A DNA stretch of 64,000 bases from UBA7703 sp963667195 (GTDB lineage Bacteria; Bacillota; Clostridia; Christensenellales; CAG-138), in contig OY762962.1 in NCBI GenBank assembly GCA_963667195.1, positions 2,914,001 through 2,978,000 of the forward strand, given 5' to 3'. The notes under the pieces were generated by a model. The model was not told the DNA's origin. It saw nothing but the letters and a program-made list of their open reading frames with translations, and did not search any database. Of this stretch, positions 43,044-51,801 are shown one piece after another (positions within the stretch are counted from its first letter, which is position 1; each line of letters starts with the position of its first letter). The position numbers and the translations under genes are program-made.

Positions 43044-43814
43044 ATGATGAATGAACGAATTGCACGAATTCGGGATTATGTCCAGTCCCGTGGTGAAGTC
43101 AGCGTCTCCGAATTGCAGTCGCTCTACGAGGGCTATTCTTCCATGACTATCTGGCGCGATCTCAAGCAGCTGGAGGAGCAAGGCTATATTCGCCGGGTAC
43201 ACGGCGGTGTCATCTCCATGCAGACAGCAGCGCTCCAGATTGAGGGCGTATACAGTAAGCGCGCGCGGGAAAACACGCGCGAAAAGATCGCAATCGCAAA
43301 GGCCGCGCTCTCACTCATCCACCCGGGCCACGCGGTCTATCTCGACGCGGGCAGCACGCTCATGAGCGTTGCAAACCACATCAACAACGACCGCTACACG
43401 ATCATCACCAGCGGCGCGAATATCGCAATCGAGCTGTCCCAGCGGCACACGTGCGACGTACTGCTCACGGGCGGACAGATTAGCGAAAACACACTCTCCT
43501 GCTCCGGGGCACAGGCGGAGGCGTTTATTTCGAGCATCAACATCGACCTTGCCTTGATGTCTCCCTCTGGTTTCTCGCTCCGCACGGGCTTTACAAGCGG
43601 CAGCCAAAGCGAAAGCCTGCTCAAACGTGCGGTGATCGCCAAGGCCGCGAAGGTGGTCATGCTGATGGACAACTCCAAGATCGGGCGTTCGCTGCCCTTT
43701 ACGTTTGCGAATCTTCCGGATATCGATCTGCTCATCTGTAACGCGCCTTTGCCGCAGGAGATTGCGGCCGAATTTCAGGCGCATGGCGTCGAGTGCATCG
43801 TCGCCGAAAGCTAA
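43044..43814 (+). CDS. DeoR-family transcriptional regulator
   Basis: The 256-residue regulator has an N-terminal DeoR winged helix (about 1-60: SVSELQSLYEGYSSMTIWRDLKQLE, split here as SVSELQSLYEG and SMTIWRDLKQLE) and a C-terminal DeoRC sensor domain with LDAGSTLMSVANHI and TGGQISENTLSCSG. Such sensors bind sugar phosphates. AAGGAGGATTGCAAGT precedes the ATG. No sugar operon is adjacent, so its targets are elsewhere or limited to itself. Confidence 0.92.
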   Translation: MMNERIARIRDYVQSRGEVSVSELQSLYEGYSSMTIWRDLKQLEEQGYIRRVHGGVISMQTAALQIEGVYSKRARENTREKIAIAKAALSLIHPGHAVYLDAGSTLMSVANHINNDRYTIITSGANIAIELSQRHTCDVLLTGGQISENTLSCSGAQAEAFISSINIDLALMSPSGFSLRTGFTSGSQSESLLKRAVIAKAAKVVMLMDNSKIGRSLPFTFANLPDIDLLICNAPLPQEIAAEFQAHGVECIVAES

Positions 43815-43829
43815 TCCACCCAAAGCCAC

Positions 43830-43866
43830 AAGGAGCCGCCGCTTTCACGCGATGGCTCCTTTTTTT
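43830..43866 (+). terminator. intrinsic terminator after the DeoR gene
   Basis: GGAGCC (43832-43837) and GGCTCC (43854-43859) with a 16-base loop, then seven T. Confidence 0.8.
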
Positions 43867-43878
43867 GCAGTAATTTTT

Positions 43879-44595
43879 TTACAATAGTTCGTTTCTCTTG
43901 ACAATATCCGCAATGGTTTCACCCATGAAGCGCTGGCCTTCTTCGGTCAGGTGCAGCCCGTCTTCGCAGAGCATCTTTTTCACAAACCCGTGATATTCAA
44001 GGCACTTCTGCCGTAGATCGATCAGCTGGATAGAAAACTCCCTCGCAACGCGCTCGACGAGCATGGAGTACATCTCCTGATAGCGATAGATCTGCTGCAC
44101 GTCGCCAAGCCAGTGCAGAATGTGCTTCGGGTTGAGACGCGTTCCGACCAGAAAACGAAAGTAGCGCTCCGCGTCAATCGGCGGCAGCGTCATCAGTACG
44201 GGACGGATGTTCTTTTGAATCAGCCACTTTACCATAGCGCGCATCGACTCAAGGTATTTCTCCGGCGGCGTTGCGGAAACGTGCTCTGCGTCCGGTCGCT
44301 CTGAAACGGCAGCCCAGTCGAAGTTGCAGTCGTTGCCGCCGAACTCGATCAGCGCGGTCGTGCCCGTGATCCCGCTTGCCATGTCGCGCTCCATGATCTC
44401 CATGCCCTCTGGCGCGGTGCAGCCAAACTTCGATCGATTGATCACTTCGATGTTGAGGCGGTCGGCCGCGATCTCCACGGCGGTCGTCTTGCTGTATGCG
44501 TGACGCTTGCGCGCGTCGTTCCAAATCACGCCTTTCGCGAGCGAATCACCCCAAATGACAACTGTTTCTCTTGCGAGCGCTTCCATCGATCTCAT
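43879..44595 (-). CDS. SGNH/GDSL-family hydrolase
   Basis: The 238-residue protein has block I VIWGDSLAKGV (catalytic Ser), the block III-type EFGGNDCNFDW and block V DGLHLTEEGQRF (Asp-x-x-His), so the GDSL hydrolase triad is complete. No signal peptide is seen, so it is cytoplasmic. It may deacylate small esters. ATGs at 44595 and 44586 are both possible; neither has a strong ribosome site. Confidence 0.9.
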   Translation of the reverse strand: MRSMEALARETVVIWGDSLAKGVIWNDARKRHAYSKTTAVEIAADRLNIEVINRSKFGCTAPEGMEIMERDMASGITGTTALIEFGGNDCNFDWAAVSERPDAEHVSATPPEKYLESMRAMVKWLIQKNIRPVLMTLPPIDAERYFRFLVGTRLNPKHILHWLGDVQQIYRYQEMYSMLVERVAREFSIQLIDLRQKCLEYHGFVKKMLCEDGLHLTEEGQRFMGETIADIVKRNELL

Positions 44596-44725
44596 CTCAT
44601 TTCTGATTGTTGACTGAATTGTATCAATCGATTTTCAAGTTACGTTCAAAATAGTGTGACAAAATCGTGTGATTTTCATCAAGTAAACTTCAACGAACGG
44701 ATTGATCGTTCAAATTCATCCGGTA

Positions 44726-44755
44726 ACACAAGAGCCGCGGACGAAACCGCGGCTC
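44726..44755 (-). terminator. candidate terminator after PFOR
   Basis: GAGCCGCGG and CCGCGGCTC pair around 6 bases on the minus strand and are followed by TTGTGTT, a weak T tract. Confidence 0.7.
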
Positions 44756-44789
44756 CTGTTTGTTTTGTAGCTATTTGGGTCGGATCGAT

Positions 44790-47700
44790 TTACTCCATTG
44801 CGTTGAGCTTCTTGTAGTACTCGATCTTCTCCTTGGCTTCTTTCTCGGCGCGTTCGAAGAGGCCATCCGCAACCGCCGGGAAGGTCTTCTTCAGAGAAGC
44901 ATAACGAACTTCGCTCGTGATGAACTCCTGGAAGTTGCCAGTCGGGTCTTTGCTGTCCAGCGTGAAGGGGTTCTTGCCCTCCGTCGCGAGATCCGGATTG
45001 TACCGGTACAGCGGCCAGTAACCAGCGTCAACAGCCTTCTTCTCTTCAATCTGGGAGTGTCCCATATTGATGCCGTGGTTGATGCAGGGCGAGTACGCGA
45101 TGATCAGGCTCGGGCCCTTGTACGCTTCCGCTTCGTTGACGGCCTTCATGAGTTGGTTCGGGTTTGCGCCCATGGCGACCTTCGCCACGTAGACGTAACC
45201 ATAGCTCATCGCCATCAGGCCGAGGTCTTTCTTCTTCGTGCGTTTGCCGGCCGCCGCGAACTTCGCGATGGAAGCCGTCGGGGTCGATTTGCTGGCCTGT
45301 CCGCCGGTGTTGGAGTAGAGCTCGGTATCGAGCACGAGAACGTTGATGTCCTCGTCCATGGCGAGCACGTGATCGAGTCCGCCGTAACCGATGTCGTACG
45401 CCCAGCCGTCGCCGCCGATGACCCAGATGGACTGCTTGGCAAGCAGGTCTTTGCTCTCGAGCAGCTCGGTTGCGAGCTTGCAGGCTTCGCACTCGCAGAC
45501 CTTGCCGTTCTTCTTCCAGTCTGCTTCCCATTCGGTGCCGGAAAGGTCCACGCCGTCCTGCGCCGCCGCAACGAGGCGATCCGCAGCCGCGCGGGATGCC
45601 GCACCGTCGTCCTTCTTCTCGAGCCAGTTCTGCGCTGCCGCGCGGAGTTCGTCGGTGGTGTATTCCGCGGCGATGAGCTGGTTCACGACGTCGATGAGGC
45701 GGTTACGGCGCTGGGTGTTGGCCAGAACCATACCAAAGCCGAACTCAGCGTTGTCTTCAAACAGGGAGTTCGACCACGCGGGGCCCTGTCCCTTGTCGTT
45801 GGTGGTGTACGGGCAGGTCGGCGCGCTGCCGCCATAGATGGAGGAGCAACCCGTCGCGTTGGCAATCACCATGCGATCGCCGAACAGCTGCGTAATGAGC
45901 TTGACGTAAGGCGTCTCGCCGCAGCCTGCGCAAGCGCCGCTGAACTCGAAGAGCGGCTTTTTGAACTGGCTGCCCTTGACCGTCGCGGTGTTGAGCTCCA
46001 TATCCTTATCCGGCAGTTTCGCGAAGTAGTTCCAATTCTCTTCTTCCTTCTCGACGGCGTCTGCCAGCGGACGGAACTCGAGCGCTTTGACCTTCGCGGG
46101 GCAAACGTCGATGCAGTTGCCGCAGCCGGTGCAGTCCCAGGGGCTGACCTGAATGCGGAACTCGTAGCTTTCAAAGCCCTTGCCCTGCGCCTTCTTGGTT
46201 TCAAATCCGGCGGGAGCAGCCGCTTTTTCTTCTGCAGTGACCAGCGCCGGGCGGATGACCGCGTGCGGGCAGGCCAGCGAGCACTGGTTGCACTGGATGC
46301 AGTTATCGGCGATCCAGCGGGGTACGTCAACCGCGATGCCGCGTTTTTCGTACTTGGTCGTGCCGGTCGGAACCGTGCCGTCTGCGTTGAACTTCGAAAC
46401 GGGCAGCTTGTCGCCTTCCTGCGCGAGAACCGGCCCGATGAAATCCGCAAAGTACGGATCGTCGGTGGTCTTGACCGCGACGGCACCGTCGGTTACGGTT
46501 GCCCAGGACGTTGGATACTTGACTTCTTCCAGCGCACTTGCGCCGAGGTCGATCGCTTCCCAGTTCATTTTAACAACGTCGTCGCCCTTCTTGCCGTAGG
46601 ACTTCTTGGCGGCGGCTTTCATGTATTCGATGGCTTCTTCCGAAGGAATCACGTTCGCGAGTTTGAAGAACGCGCTCTGCATGATGGTGTTGATGCGTCC
46701 GCCCATGCCAACTTCACGCGCAAGCTTGACCGCGTCGATGTTGTAGAAGCGGAGCTTCTTCCTCGCGATGGTCTGCTTGAGGGATGCAGGCAGTTCGCAC
46801 TCCATCTCGGCGAGCGTCCACGGGCTGTTGAGCAGGAACACGCCGCCTTCTTTGATGCCGTCCGCAACCGCATAACGGGTGACGTAGCTGGAGTTGTGGC
46901 AGGCGATGAAGTCCGCGTGATCGATCAGATACGGGCTCTGGATCGGCTTCTTGCCAAAGCGCAGGTGAGAAACGGTGAAGCCGCCGGACTTCTTCGAGTC
47001 GTAGGCGAAGTACCCCTGCACGTAGAGCGGCGTATGATCGCCGATGATCTTGATGGAGTTCTTGTTAGCGCCAACCGTACCATCCGAACCAAGACCGAAG
47101 AACTTGCAGGCGATGGTGCCTTCCGGAGAAGCGTTGACCTGACGGGTGATGGCGAGCGACTTGTTGGTCACGTCATCGTTGATACCGACGGTGAAGTGAT
47201 TCTTGGGCTGCTTGGCTACGGAATTTTCGAACACCGCGTTCACCATGGACGGTGTGAACTCTTTGCTGCCGAGACCGTAGCGGCCGCCGACGACGTCGAT
47301 GTCCTTGTGTCCGGTCTCGATGAGCGCGTTGAGCACATCCTGATACAGCGGTTCGCCAAGGGAGCCGGGCTCCTTTGTGCGATCGAGCACCGCGAGGCGC
47401 TTGACGCTCTTGGGAAGCGCTTCCACAAACTTTGCCGCAACGAATGGGCGATAGAGACGGACTTTGAGAAGGCCGAGCTTTGCGCCATTCTTGTTGAGGT
47501 ATTCGACGGTCTCTTCCGAGACGTCCGCACCGCTGCCCATGACGACCAGAACGGTCTCTGCATCGGGCGCGCCGACATAGTCAAAGAGGTTATACTTGCG
47601 TCCCGTGAGCTTCGCGACTTCGCCCATGTAGTGCTCCACGATGCCCGGCACCGCTTCGTAATACTTGTTGGCTGCTTCGCGGCCCTGGAAGTAGATGTCC

Positions 47701-48362
47701 GGGTTCTGTGCCGTGCCGCCCTGATGCGGATGATCGGGATTCAGCGCGCGTGCGCGGAATGCCTTGACCGCGTCGGTGTCGAGGAGCTTGCCCATGTCTT
47801 CGTAGTCGATGGCTTCGATCTTGGAGACTTCGTGAGAGGTGCGGAATCCATCAAAGAAATGGATGAACGGCACGCTGCTCTTGATGGTGGAAAGATGCGC
47901 CACAAGCGCCATGTCCATGACTTCCTGTACGGAGGCAGCGGCAAGCATGGCAAAACCGGTCTGACGGCAGCTCATGACATCCGAATGATCGCCGAAGATC
48001 GACAGCGAATGCGCGGCCAGCGCGCGGGCGCTGACGTGGAACACGCACGGCAGAAGCTCGCCGGAGATCTTGTACATGTTGGGAATCATCAGTAACAGGC
48101 CCTGAGAAGCGGTAAACGTCGTCGTCAACGCGCCTGCTTTGAGGGAACCGTGCACCGCGCCTGCGGCGCCGCCTTCGCTCTGCATTTCAGCAATGCGAAC
48201 TTGCTGTCCGAAAAGGTTGGTTCTTCCGTTTGCCGACCAATCGTCCGCAACTTCCGCCATGGGGGAAGACGGCGTGATCGGGTAGATCGCCGCAACGTCT
48301 GAAAACGCATACGCTACGTGCGACGCGGCGGTATTACCGTCGATTGTCATGGATTTTGCCAT
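44790..48362 (-). CDS. nifJ: pyruvate:ferredoxin (flavodoxin) oxidoreductase
   Basis: The 1190-residue single-chain PFOR converts pyruvate and CoA to acetyl-CoA, CO2 and reduced ferredoxin. Domains in order are the pyrimidine-binding (YPITPSSPMAE), the middle and gamma domains (GLGSDGTVGANK), two [4Fe-4S] motifs (CIQCNQCSLACP near 687; CTGCGNCIDVCP near 741), the proximal cysteine CAGCGETPY near 810 and the TPP domain (GGDGWAYDIGYGGLDH). The gene has its own consensus promoter. It lies alone, as is usual for a major catabolic enzyme. Confidence 0.97.
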   Translation of the reverse strand: MAKSMTIDGNTAASHVAYAFSDVAAIYPITPSSPMAEVADDWSANGRTNLFGQQVRIAEMQSEGGAAGAVHGSLKAGALTTTFTASQGLLLMIPNMYKISGELLPCVFHVSARALAAHSLSIFGDHSDVMSCRQTGFAMLAAASVQEVMDMALVAHLSTIKSSVPFIHFFDGFRTSHEVSKIEAIDYEDMGKLLDTDAVKAFRARALNPDHPHQGGTAQNPDIYFQGREAANKYYEAVPGIVEHYMGEVAKLTGRKYNLFDYVGAPDAETVLVVMGSGADVSEETVEYLNKNGAKLGLLKVRLYRPFVAAKFVEALPKSVKRLAVLDRTKEPGSLGEPLYQDVLNALIETGHKDIDVVGGRYGLGSKEFTPSMVNAVFENSVAKQPKNHFTVGINDDVTNKSLAITRQVNASPEGTIACKFFGLGSDGTVGANKNSIKIIGDHTPLYVQGYFAYDSKKSGGFTVSHLRFGKKPIQSPYLIDHADFIACHNSSYVTRYAVADGIKEGGVFLLNSPWTLAEMECELPASLKQTIARKKLRFYNIDAVKLAREVGMGGRINTIMQSAFFKLANVIPSEEAIEYMKAAAKKSYGKKGDDVVKMNWEAIDLGASALEEVKYPTSWATVTDGAVAVKTTDDPYFADFIGPVLAQEGDKLPVSKFNADGTVPTGTTKYEKRGIAVDVPRWIADNCIQCNQCSLACPHAVIRPALVTAEEKAAAPAGFETKKAQGKGFESYEFRIQVSPWDCTGCGNCIDVCPAKVKALEFRPLADAVEKEEENWNYFAKLPDKDMELNTATVKGSQFKKPLFEFSGACAGCGETPYVKLITQLFGDRMVIANATGCSSIYGGSAPTCPYTTNDKGQGPAWSNSLFEDNAEFGFGMVLANTQRRNRLIDVVNQLIAAEYTTDELRAAAQNWLEKKDDGAASRAAADRLVAAAQDGVDLSGTEWEADWKKNGKVCECEACKLATELLESKDLLAKQSIWVIGGDGWAYDIGYGGLDHVLAMDEDINVLVLDTELYSNTGGQASKSTPTASIAKFAAAGKRTKKKDLGLMAMSYGYVYVAKVAMGANPNQLMKAVNEAEAYKGPSLIIAYSPCINHGINMGHSQIEEKKAVDAGYWPLYRYNPDLATEGKNPFTLDSKDPTGNFQEFITSEVRYASLKKTFPAVADGLFERAEKEAKEKIEYYKKLNAME

Positions 48363-48422
48363 TTGGTGGATGCCTCCTTAGATATGTATGGAATCGGGGT
48401 TACCCATTGATTACCACCTGAT

Positions 48423-48451
48423 ATTATATCGCCAGAAGTGTGTACTGTCAA
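48423..48451 (-). promoter_or_regulatory. consensus sigma-A promoter for PFOR
   Basis: TTGACA (48446-48451), 17 bases, TATAAT (48423-48428) on the minus strand: a perfect match, suggesting strong constitutive expression. An AAGGAGG site lies 11 bases before the ATG. Confidence 0.92.
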
Positions 48452-48589
48452 TCAAACCGATCTTCTATCATCGAATAAAATGCAGGAATTTCACTCATTT
48501 TACATTTTTCAAAACGGTTTATGAAATTAAATTGCAGGATTCCCTGCATAATTTCAAGTGTCCTAACATGAAACACATTTTCATATATA

Positions 48590-48625
48590 AAAAGCGAAAA
48601 GCGGGCATGATCGCCCGCTTTTTTG
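48590..48625. terminator. bidirectional terminator beyond queT
   Basis: AGCGGGC (48600-48606) pairs with GCCCGCT (48613-48619). The minus strand continues TTTTCGCTTTTT, the end of the queT unit; the plus strand has TTTTTTG. The remaining 170 bases toward PFOR are AT-rich and hold no gene. Confidence 0.88.
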
Positions 48626-48655
48626 TGATACTTTCGTGTGTTCCGACCGCTGAAC

Positions 48656-49171
48656 TTACCGTGCCTCGCCAAAGAGCTTACCGCGGAAGCGTTCCAGCAG
48701 CGTCATCAGCGGCAGCCCCAGCGCAAAGCAGGCGATCGCCTGACCGATTGCGACATACCCCGCCGTGATCCAATACGGAAATCCAACCTTATAAATGTAA
48801 GTCAGCAGCCAACCGATCACCAATGCGTTCACAACGACGGAAGGTAGTGGTGCCAGGTACTTGGGTACGCGGTTGCGCATCCAATACGTGATATATGCCG
48901 CTGCCAATGTGGCGAGACTGCCAAAAATCACATCGTAGATAACCGCTCCGGTCAATAGGTTTGCAAGCAGGCAGCCGATGAACAGCCCGGGCACGGCGGA
49001 AAACGTGAAGTACGGCAGTACGCTCATCGCCTCCGCCACGCGGCACTGGACAAGGCCGGACGAGATCGGAGCCAGGAAAATCGTCAGCAGCGCGTAGATT
49101 GCCGCGATGATTGCCCCTTGCGCCAGATCGCGCACGGAAAACTTCTTCCTCTTATGTTGTAGTTCTTCCAA
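48656..49171 (-). CDS. queT: QueT family queuosine-precursor transporter
   Basis: The 171-residue membrane protein has five to six helices and the QueT segments SSGLVQCRVAEAMSVLPYF and GCLLANLLTGAVIYDVIFG. It is the substrate-binding (S) component that works with an ECF energy module; ecfA1-ecfA2-ecfT lie 1.7 kb away. QueT imports queuosine precursors such as preQ1 or queuine (family knowledge). A structured leader with AAGGAGG precedes it. Confidence 0.92.
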   Translation of the reverse strand: MEELQHKRKKFSVRDLAQGAIIAAIYALLTIFLAPISSGLVQCRVAEAMSVLPYFTFSAVPGLFIGCLLANLLTGAVIYDVIFGSLATLAAAYITYWMRNRVPKYLAPLPSVVVNALVIGWLLTYIYKVGFPYWITAGYVAIGQAIACFALGLPLMTLLERFRGKLFGEAR

Positions 49172-49189
49172 TGGATGGTTCCTCCTTAT

Positions 49190-49243
49190 GATACAGACAC
49201 GGTTTTGAGCAAGCGGCTAAATGCCGCACAAGCTCTGTGTATC
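49190..49243 (-). promoter_or_regulatory. structured leader upstream of queT, candidate preQ1-responsive element
   Basis: On the minus strand GATACA/TGTATC, GAGC/GCTC and GCGGC/GCCGC form a nested hairpin with an ATTTA loop and an A-rich internal strand. Its 3' side ends four bases before AAGGAGG, so folding could hide the ribosome site. preQ1 riboswitches commonly control queT, including class III in Ruminococcaceae. I did not match a specific class consensus, so the ligand is inferred. Confidence 0.45.
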
Positions 49244-49314
49244 TGCTATCGTCTCGTGATGCGAAACAGGATGATCCTCATCCGCTTCTGCAAGACTCGT
49301 TTTCGCGCTGTTGC

Positions 49315-50679
49315 TCAGGATACGTTCGCGGCTTTGAGCAAGCGGTCGATCTCCGCCCTGCTGTCCCGCGCGACATGATCCTCGTCAATCGAGAGCAGCG
49401 CGCCGTCCTTGACCGTCATCCTGCCACCGACCCAAACCGCGTCCGCGGGCTGATGGTAGCCCACCGTGCCAAAGAGGTTCGCCTCGTCACGCTCGGCCCC
49501 CGCCATCTCAAGGCGGTCATAGCGAATCGCGAACATGTCGGCCGCGAATCCGGTTGCAATCTGCCCTAGCTTGTTGCGGCCGAGCAACCGCGCGCTGCCG
49601 CGTGTTGCCAGCTTCAGCAGGTCGTATCCGCTCGGCGCTTCGGCACCGTAGCGCAAGCGGTGCATCAGATATGCCGCGCGCATCTCTTCCATTAAATTGG
49701 ATGCGTCGTTGCTTGCGCTGCCGTCCACCGCGAGTCCCACAGGAACGTCCAGCCGGAGCATGTCGGGAATCCGCGCGACGCCGGAGCTGAGCTTCATATT
49801 CGAGCACGGGCAGTGCGCAACACCGGTTCCGGTCTTCGCGAGAAACTCCAGTTCCTCGTCGTTAAAGTAGATACCATGCGCGTAGAACACGTCGCTGCCG
49901 ACGAAATCCACGCTCTCCATGTAAGCAAGCGGGCGCAAGCCGCGCGTGCTCAGGGTAAAACGCTCCTCATCCTTGGTTTCACATAGGTGCGTGTGAAGGC
50001 GAACGCCATAGCTCCGCGCGAGCTTTGCGCTCTCGCGCATCAAGTCCGCCGTGACGGAGAACGGCGAGCAAGGCGCAAGCACGATCTGCCGCATCGAGAA
50101 ATCGGAAGCGTCGTGATACCGCTCGATGGCTTCCCTGCTGTCGTGCAGGATTTCGTCCGTCGTCTGCACGACAGAATCCGGCGGCAATCCCCCGTCCTTG
50201 CGGGACAGGCTCATGCTCCCGCGCGAGCTCACCATGCGGATGCCAAGCGATTCCGCCGCCGAAAACTGCGCCGCAAGCAAATCCCCCGCGCCGTTTGGAA
50301 AGACATAGTGATGGTCAAAGCAGGTCGTGCAGCCGTATTTCATCAGTTCGCCCATGCCGGAGAGCGAGCTGAGGCGAACGGTGTCCTCATTCAGATGCGC
50401 CCAGATATCATACAGTGCGGTAAGCCAGTCAAACAGCTCCAGATTCTGTACGTGTCTGAGGTTTCGCGTAAAATATTGATAGAGGTGATGGTGCGTGTTG
50501 ATGAGCCCCGGATAGAGGATCAGTCGGCTTGCGTCGATGATCTCGTCCGCCTGCACCATGTCAAGATGGCCGATGGCGCTAATTACGCCGTCCTCCATCA
50601 GCACATCCGCGCCGCGCAGAATCGAGTCGTTGTCGTCACAGGTGACGATGCACCGCGCATTTTGTAAAAGTGTTTTCAT
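49315..50679 (-). CDS. 8-oxoguanine deaminase-like amidohydrolase
   Basis: The 454-residue enzyme of the atrazine-chlorohydrolase/SsnA group has the metal motif NTHHHLYQYFTRNL, the GCTTCFDHHYVFP segment, THLCETKDEE and VDGSASNDASN. This pattern matches 8-oxoguanine deaminases, which convert 8-oxoguanine to uric acid. GGGAG precedes the ATG at 50679. It stands apart from the main purine cluster. SsnA or hydroxyatrazine hydrolase-type activities are less likely alternatives. Confidence 0.85.
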   Translation of the reverse strand: MKTLLQNARCIVTCDDNDSILRGADVLMEDGVISAIGHLDMVQADEIIDASRLILYPGLINTHHHLYQYFTRNLRHVQNLELFDWLTALYDIWAHLNEDTVRLSSLSGMGELMKYGCTTCFDHHYVFPNGAGDLLAAQFSAAESLGIRMVSSRGSMSLSRKDGGLPPDSVVQTTDEILHDSREAIERYHDASDFSMRQIVLAPCSPFSVTADLMRESAKLARSYGVRLHTHLCETKDEERFTLSTRGLRPLAYMESVDFVGSDVFYAHGIYFNDEELEFLAKTGTGVAHCPCSNMKLSSGVARIPDMLRLDVPVGLAVDGSASNDASNLMEEMRAAYLMHRLRYGAEAPSGYDLLKLATRGSARLLGRNKLGQIATGFAADMFAIRYDRLEMAGAERDEANLFGTVGYHQPADAVWVGGRMTVKDGALLSIDEDHVARDSRAEIDRLLKAANVS

Positions 50680-50796
50680 GATCGTTCGCTCCCTTCCGCT
50701 CAAGCGGCCAATACCGCGTTAACGGGCGCCAGCCCTTGTAAGATGCGGCTATATTTGCTATACTGAATTACCTTTTGATCCGAAATCACACATTTT

Positions 50797-50824
50797 TTGT
50801 GTCCTTCGGAATTTATTTTATCAT
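50797..50824 (+). promoter_or_regulatory. candidate promoter for the ecf-truA-tadA operon
   Basis: TTGTGT (50797-50802), 16 bases, TATCAT (50819-50824). The gap is shared with the divergent 8-oxoguanine deaminase gene. Confidence 0.6.
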
Positions 50825-50882
50825 AGTGTGCGGGTAAACCACAAGAACGCGCGCATACACACTAGAACAGGAGAAAAACGGA

Positions 50883-51725
50883 ATGACCCCGAACGCACTC
50901 ATCGAAATCGTCAACGTCGGGTTTCAATACGTCGGCGCGGAAAAAGTCGCGCTGAAAAACATCAGCCTCTCGATTCAGAAAGGCGAAGTCGTCGCCATCG
51001 TCGGCCACAACGGCTCCGGCAAAAGCACGCTGTGCAAGATGCTCAACGCGCTGCTTCTGCCCGCCGAAGGAACCGTCACGGTTGACGGCATGGACACTCG
51101 CGACGAAAAGAATCTTCTGGAGATTCGCCGCCGCGTGGGTATGGTGTTTCAAAATCCGGATAACCAGCTTGTCACCACCATTGTAGAGGAAGACGTCGGC
51201 TTTGGGCCGGAGAACCTCGGCGTTCCTCCGGCGGAGATTCGCGAGCGCGTAGACGCCGCGCTGAACGAAGTCGAGATGAGCGAATATGCCGAAAAAGCGA
51301 GCCACGCGCTCTCCGGCGGGCAAAAGCAGCGCGTCGCCATCGCTGGACTTCTCGCCATGCAGCCGGAGGTGCTGGTGCTCGACGAAGCCACGGCGATGCT
51401 CGATCCCCGCGGACGCGAGGAGGTGCTCTCCACCGTTCGAAAGCTCAACCGCGAGCGTGGCATGACTGTCGTGATGATCACGCAGTTCATGGAGGAGGCG
51501 CTGGACGCGGATCGCGTGTTCGTCCTCTCCGAAGGACGGCTCGTCATGGAAGGCACGCCGAAAGAGGTCTTCAATGAGCGCGCGCTGCTCGAAGAGAGCC
51601 GATTGGAGTCCCCCGCGTTTGTGAAGCTGCGCGACGAGCTGATTACGGCAGGTCTTCCGATTTCGCACGAGGCGATGACCTGCGACGCCCTTGCGGACGA
51701 ACTTAGCCGCGCGCTCCACTCTTAA
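50883..51725 (+). CDS. ecfA1: ECF transporter ATPase component EcfA1
   Basis: The 280-residue ABC ATPase has Walker A GHNGSGKST, the Q-loop FQNPDNQLVT, signature LSGGQKQRVA and Walker B VLVLDEATAMLD. FQNPDNQ is the EcfA1-type Q-helix. It forms the EcfA1-A2-T energy module that serves S components such as QueT. AGGAGAAAAACGGA precedes the ATG. A short repeat region separates it from ecfA2. Confidence 0.95.
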   Translation: MTPNALIEIVNVGFQYVGAEKVALKNISLSIQKGEVVAIVGHNGSGKSTLCKMLNALLLPAEGTVTVDGMDTRDEKNLLEIRRRVGMVFQNPDNQLVTTIVEEDVGFGPENLGVPPAEIRERVDAALNEVEMSEYAEKASHALSGGQKQRVAIAGLLAMQPEVLVLDEATAMLDPRGREEVLSTVRKLNRERGMTVVMITQFMEEALDADRVFVLSEGRLVMEGTPKEVFNERALLEESRLESPAFVKLRDELITAGLPISHEAMTCDALADELSRALHS

Positions 51726-51735
51726 TAAAACTTCG

Positions 51736-51781
51736 ATTTCGTAAATAACCAAGATTTCGTAAAAACTTCGATTTCGTAAAA
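51736..51781 (+). repeat. three direct copies of GATTTCGTAAA
   Basis: The 11-base core occurs at 51736-51746, 51754-51764 and 51771-51781, a period of 18 and 17 bases; copies 1 and 3 share ACTTC before the core. It fills the AT-rich 76-base gap between ecfA1 and ecfA2. Confidence 0.85.
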
Positions 51782-51801
51782 ATTTTGGATAAGGAATAAC
51801 A

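Noticed and set aside
44760..48095. 1111-residue plus-strand ORF opposite PFOR
   Set aside because: It mirrors the PFOR codons on the other strand, is Arg/Val/His-rich without recognisable domains, and is explained by GC-rich codon use.
51736..51781. CRISPR array or plasmid-type origin
   Set aside because: Only three 11-base copies with short spacers inside an operon; no cas or replication genes.
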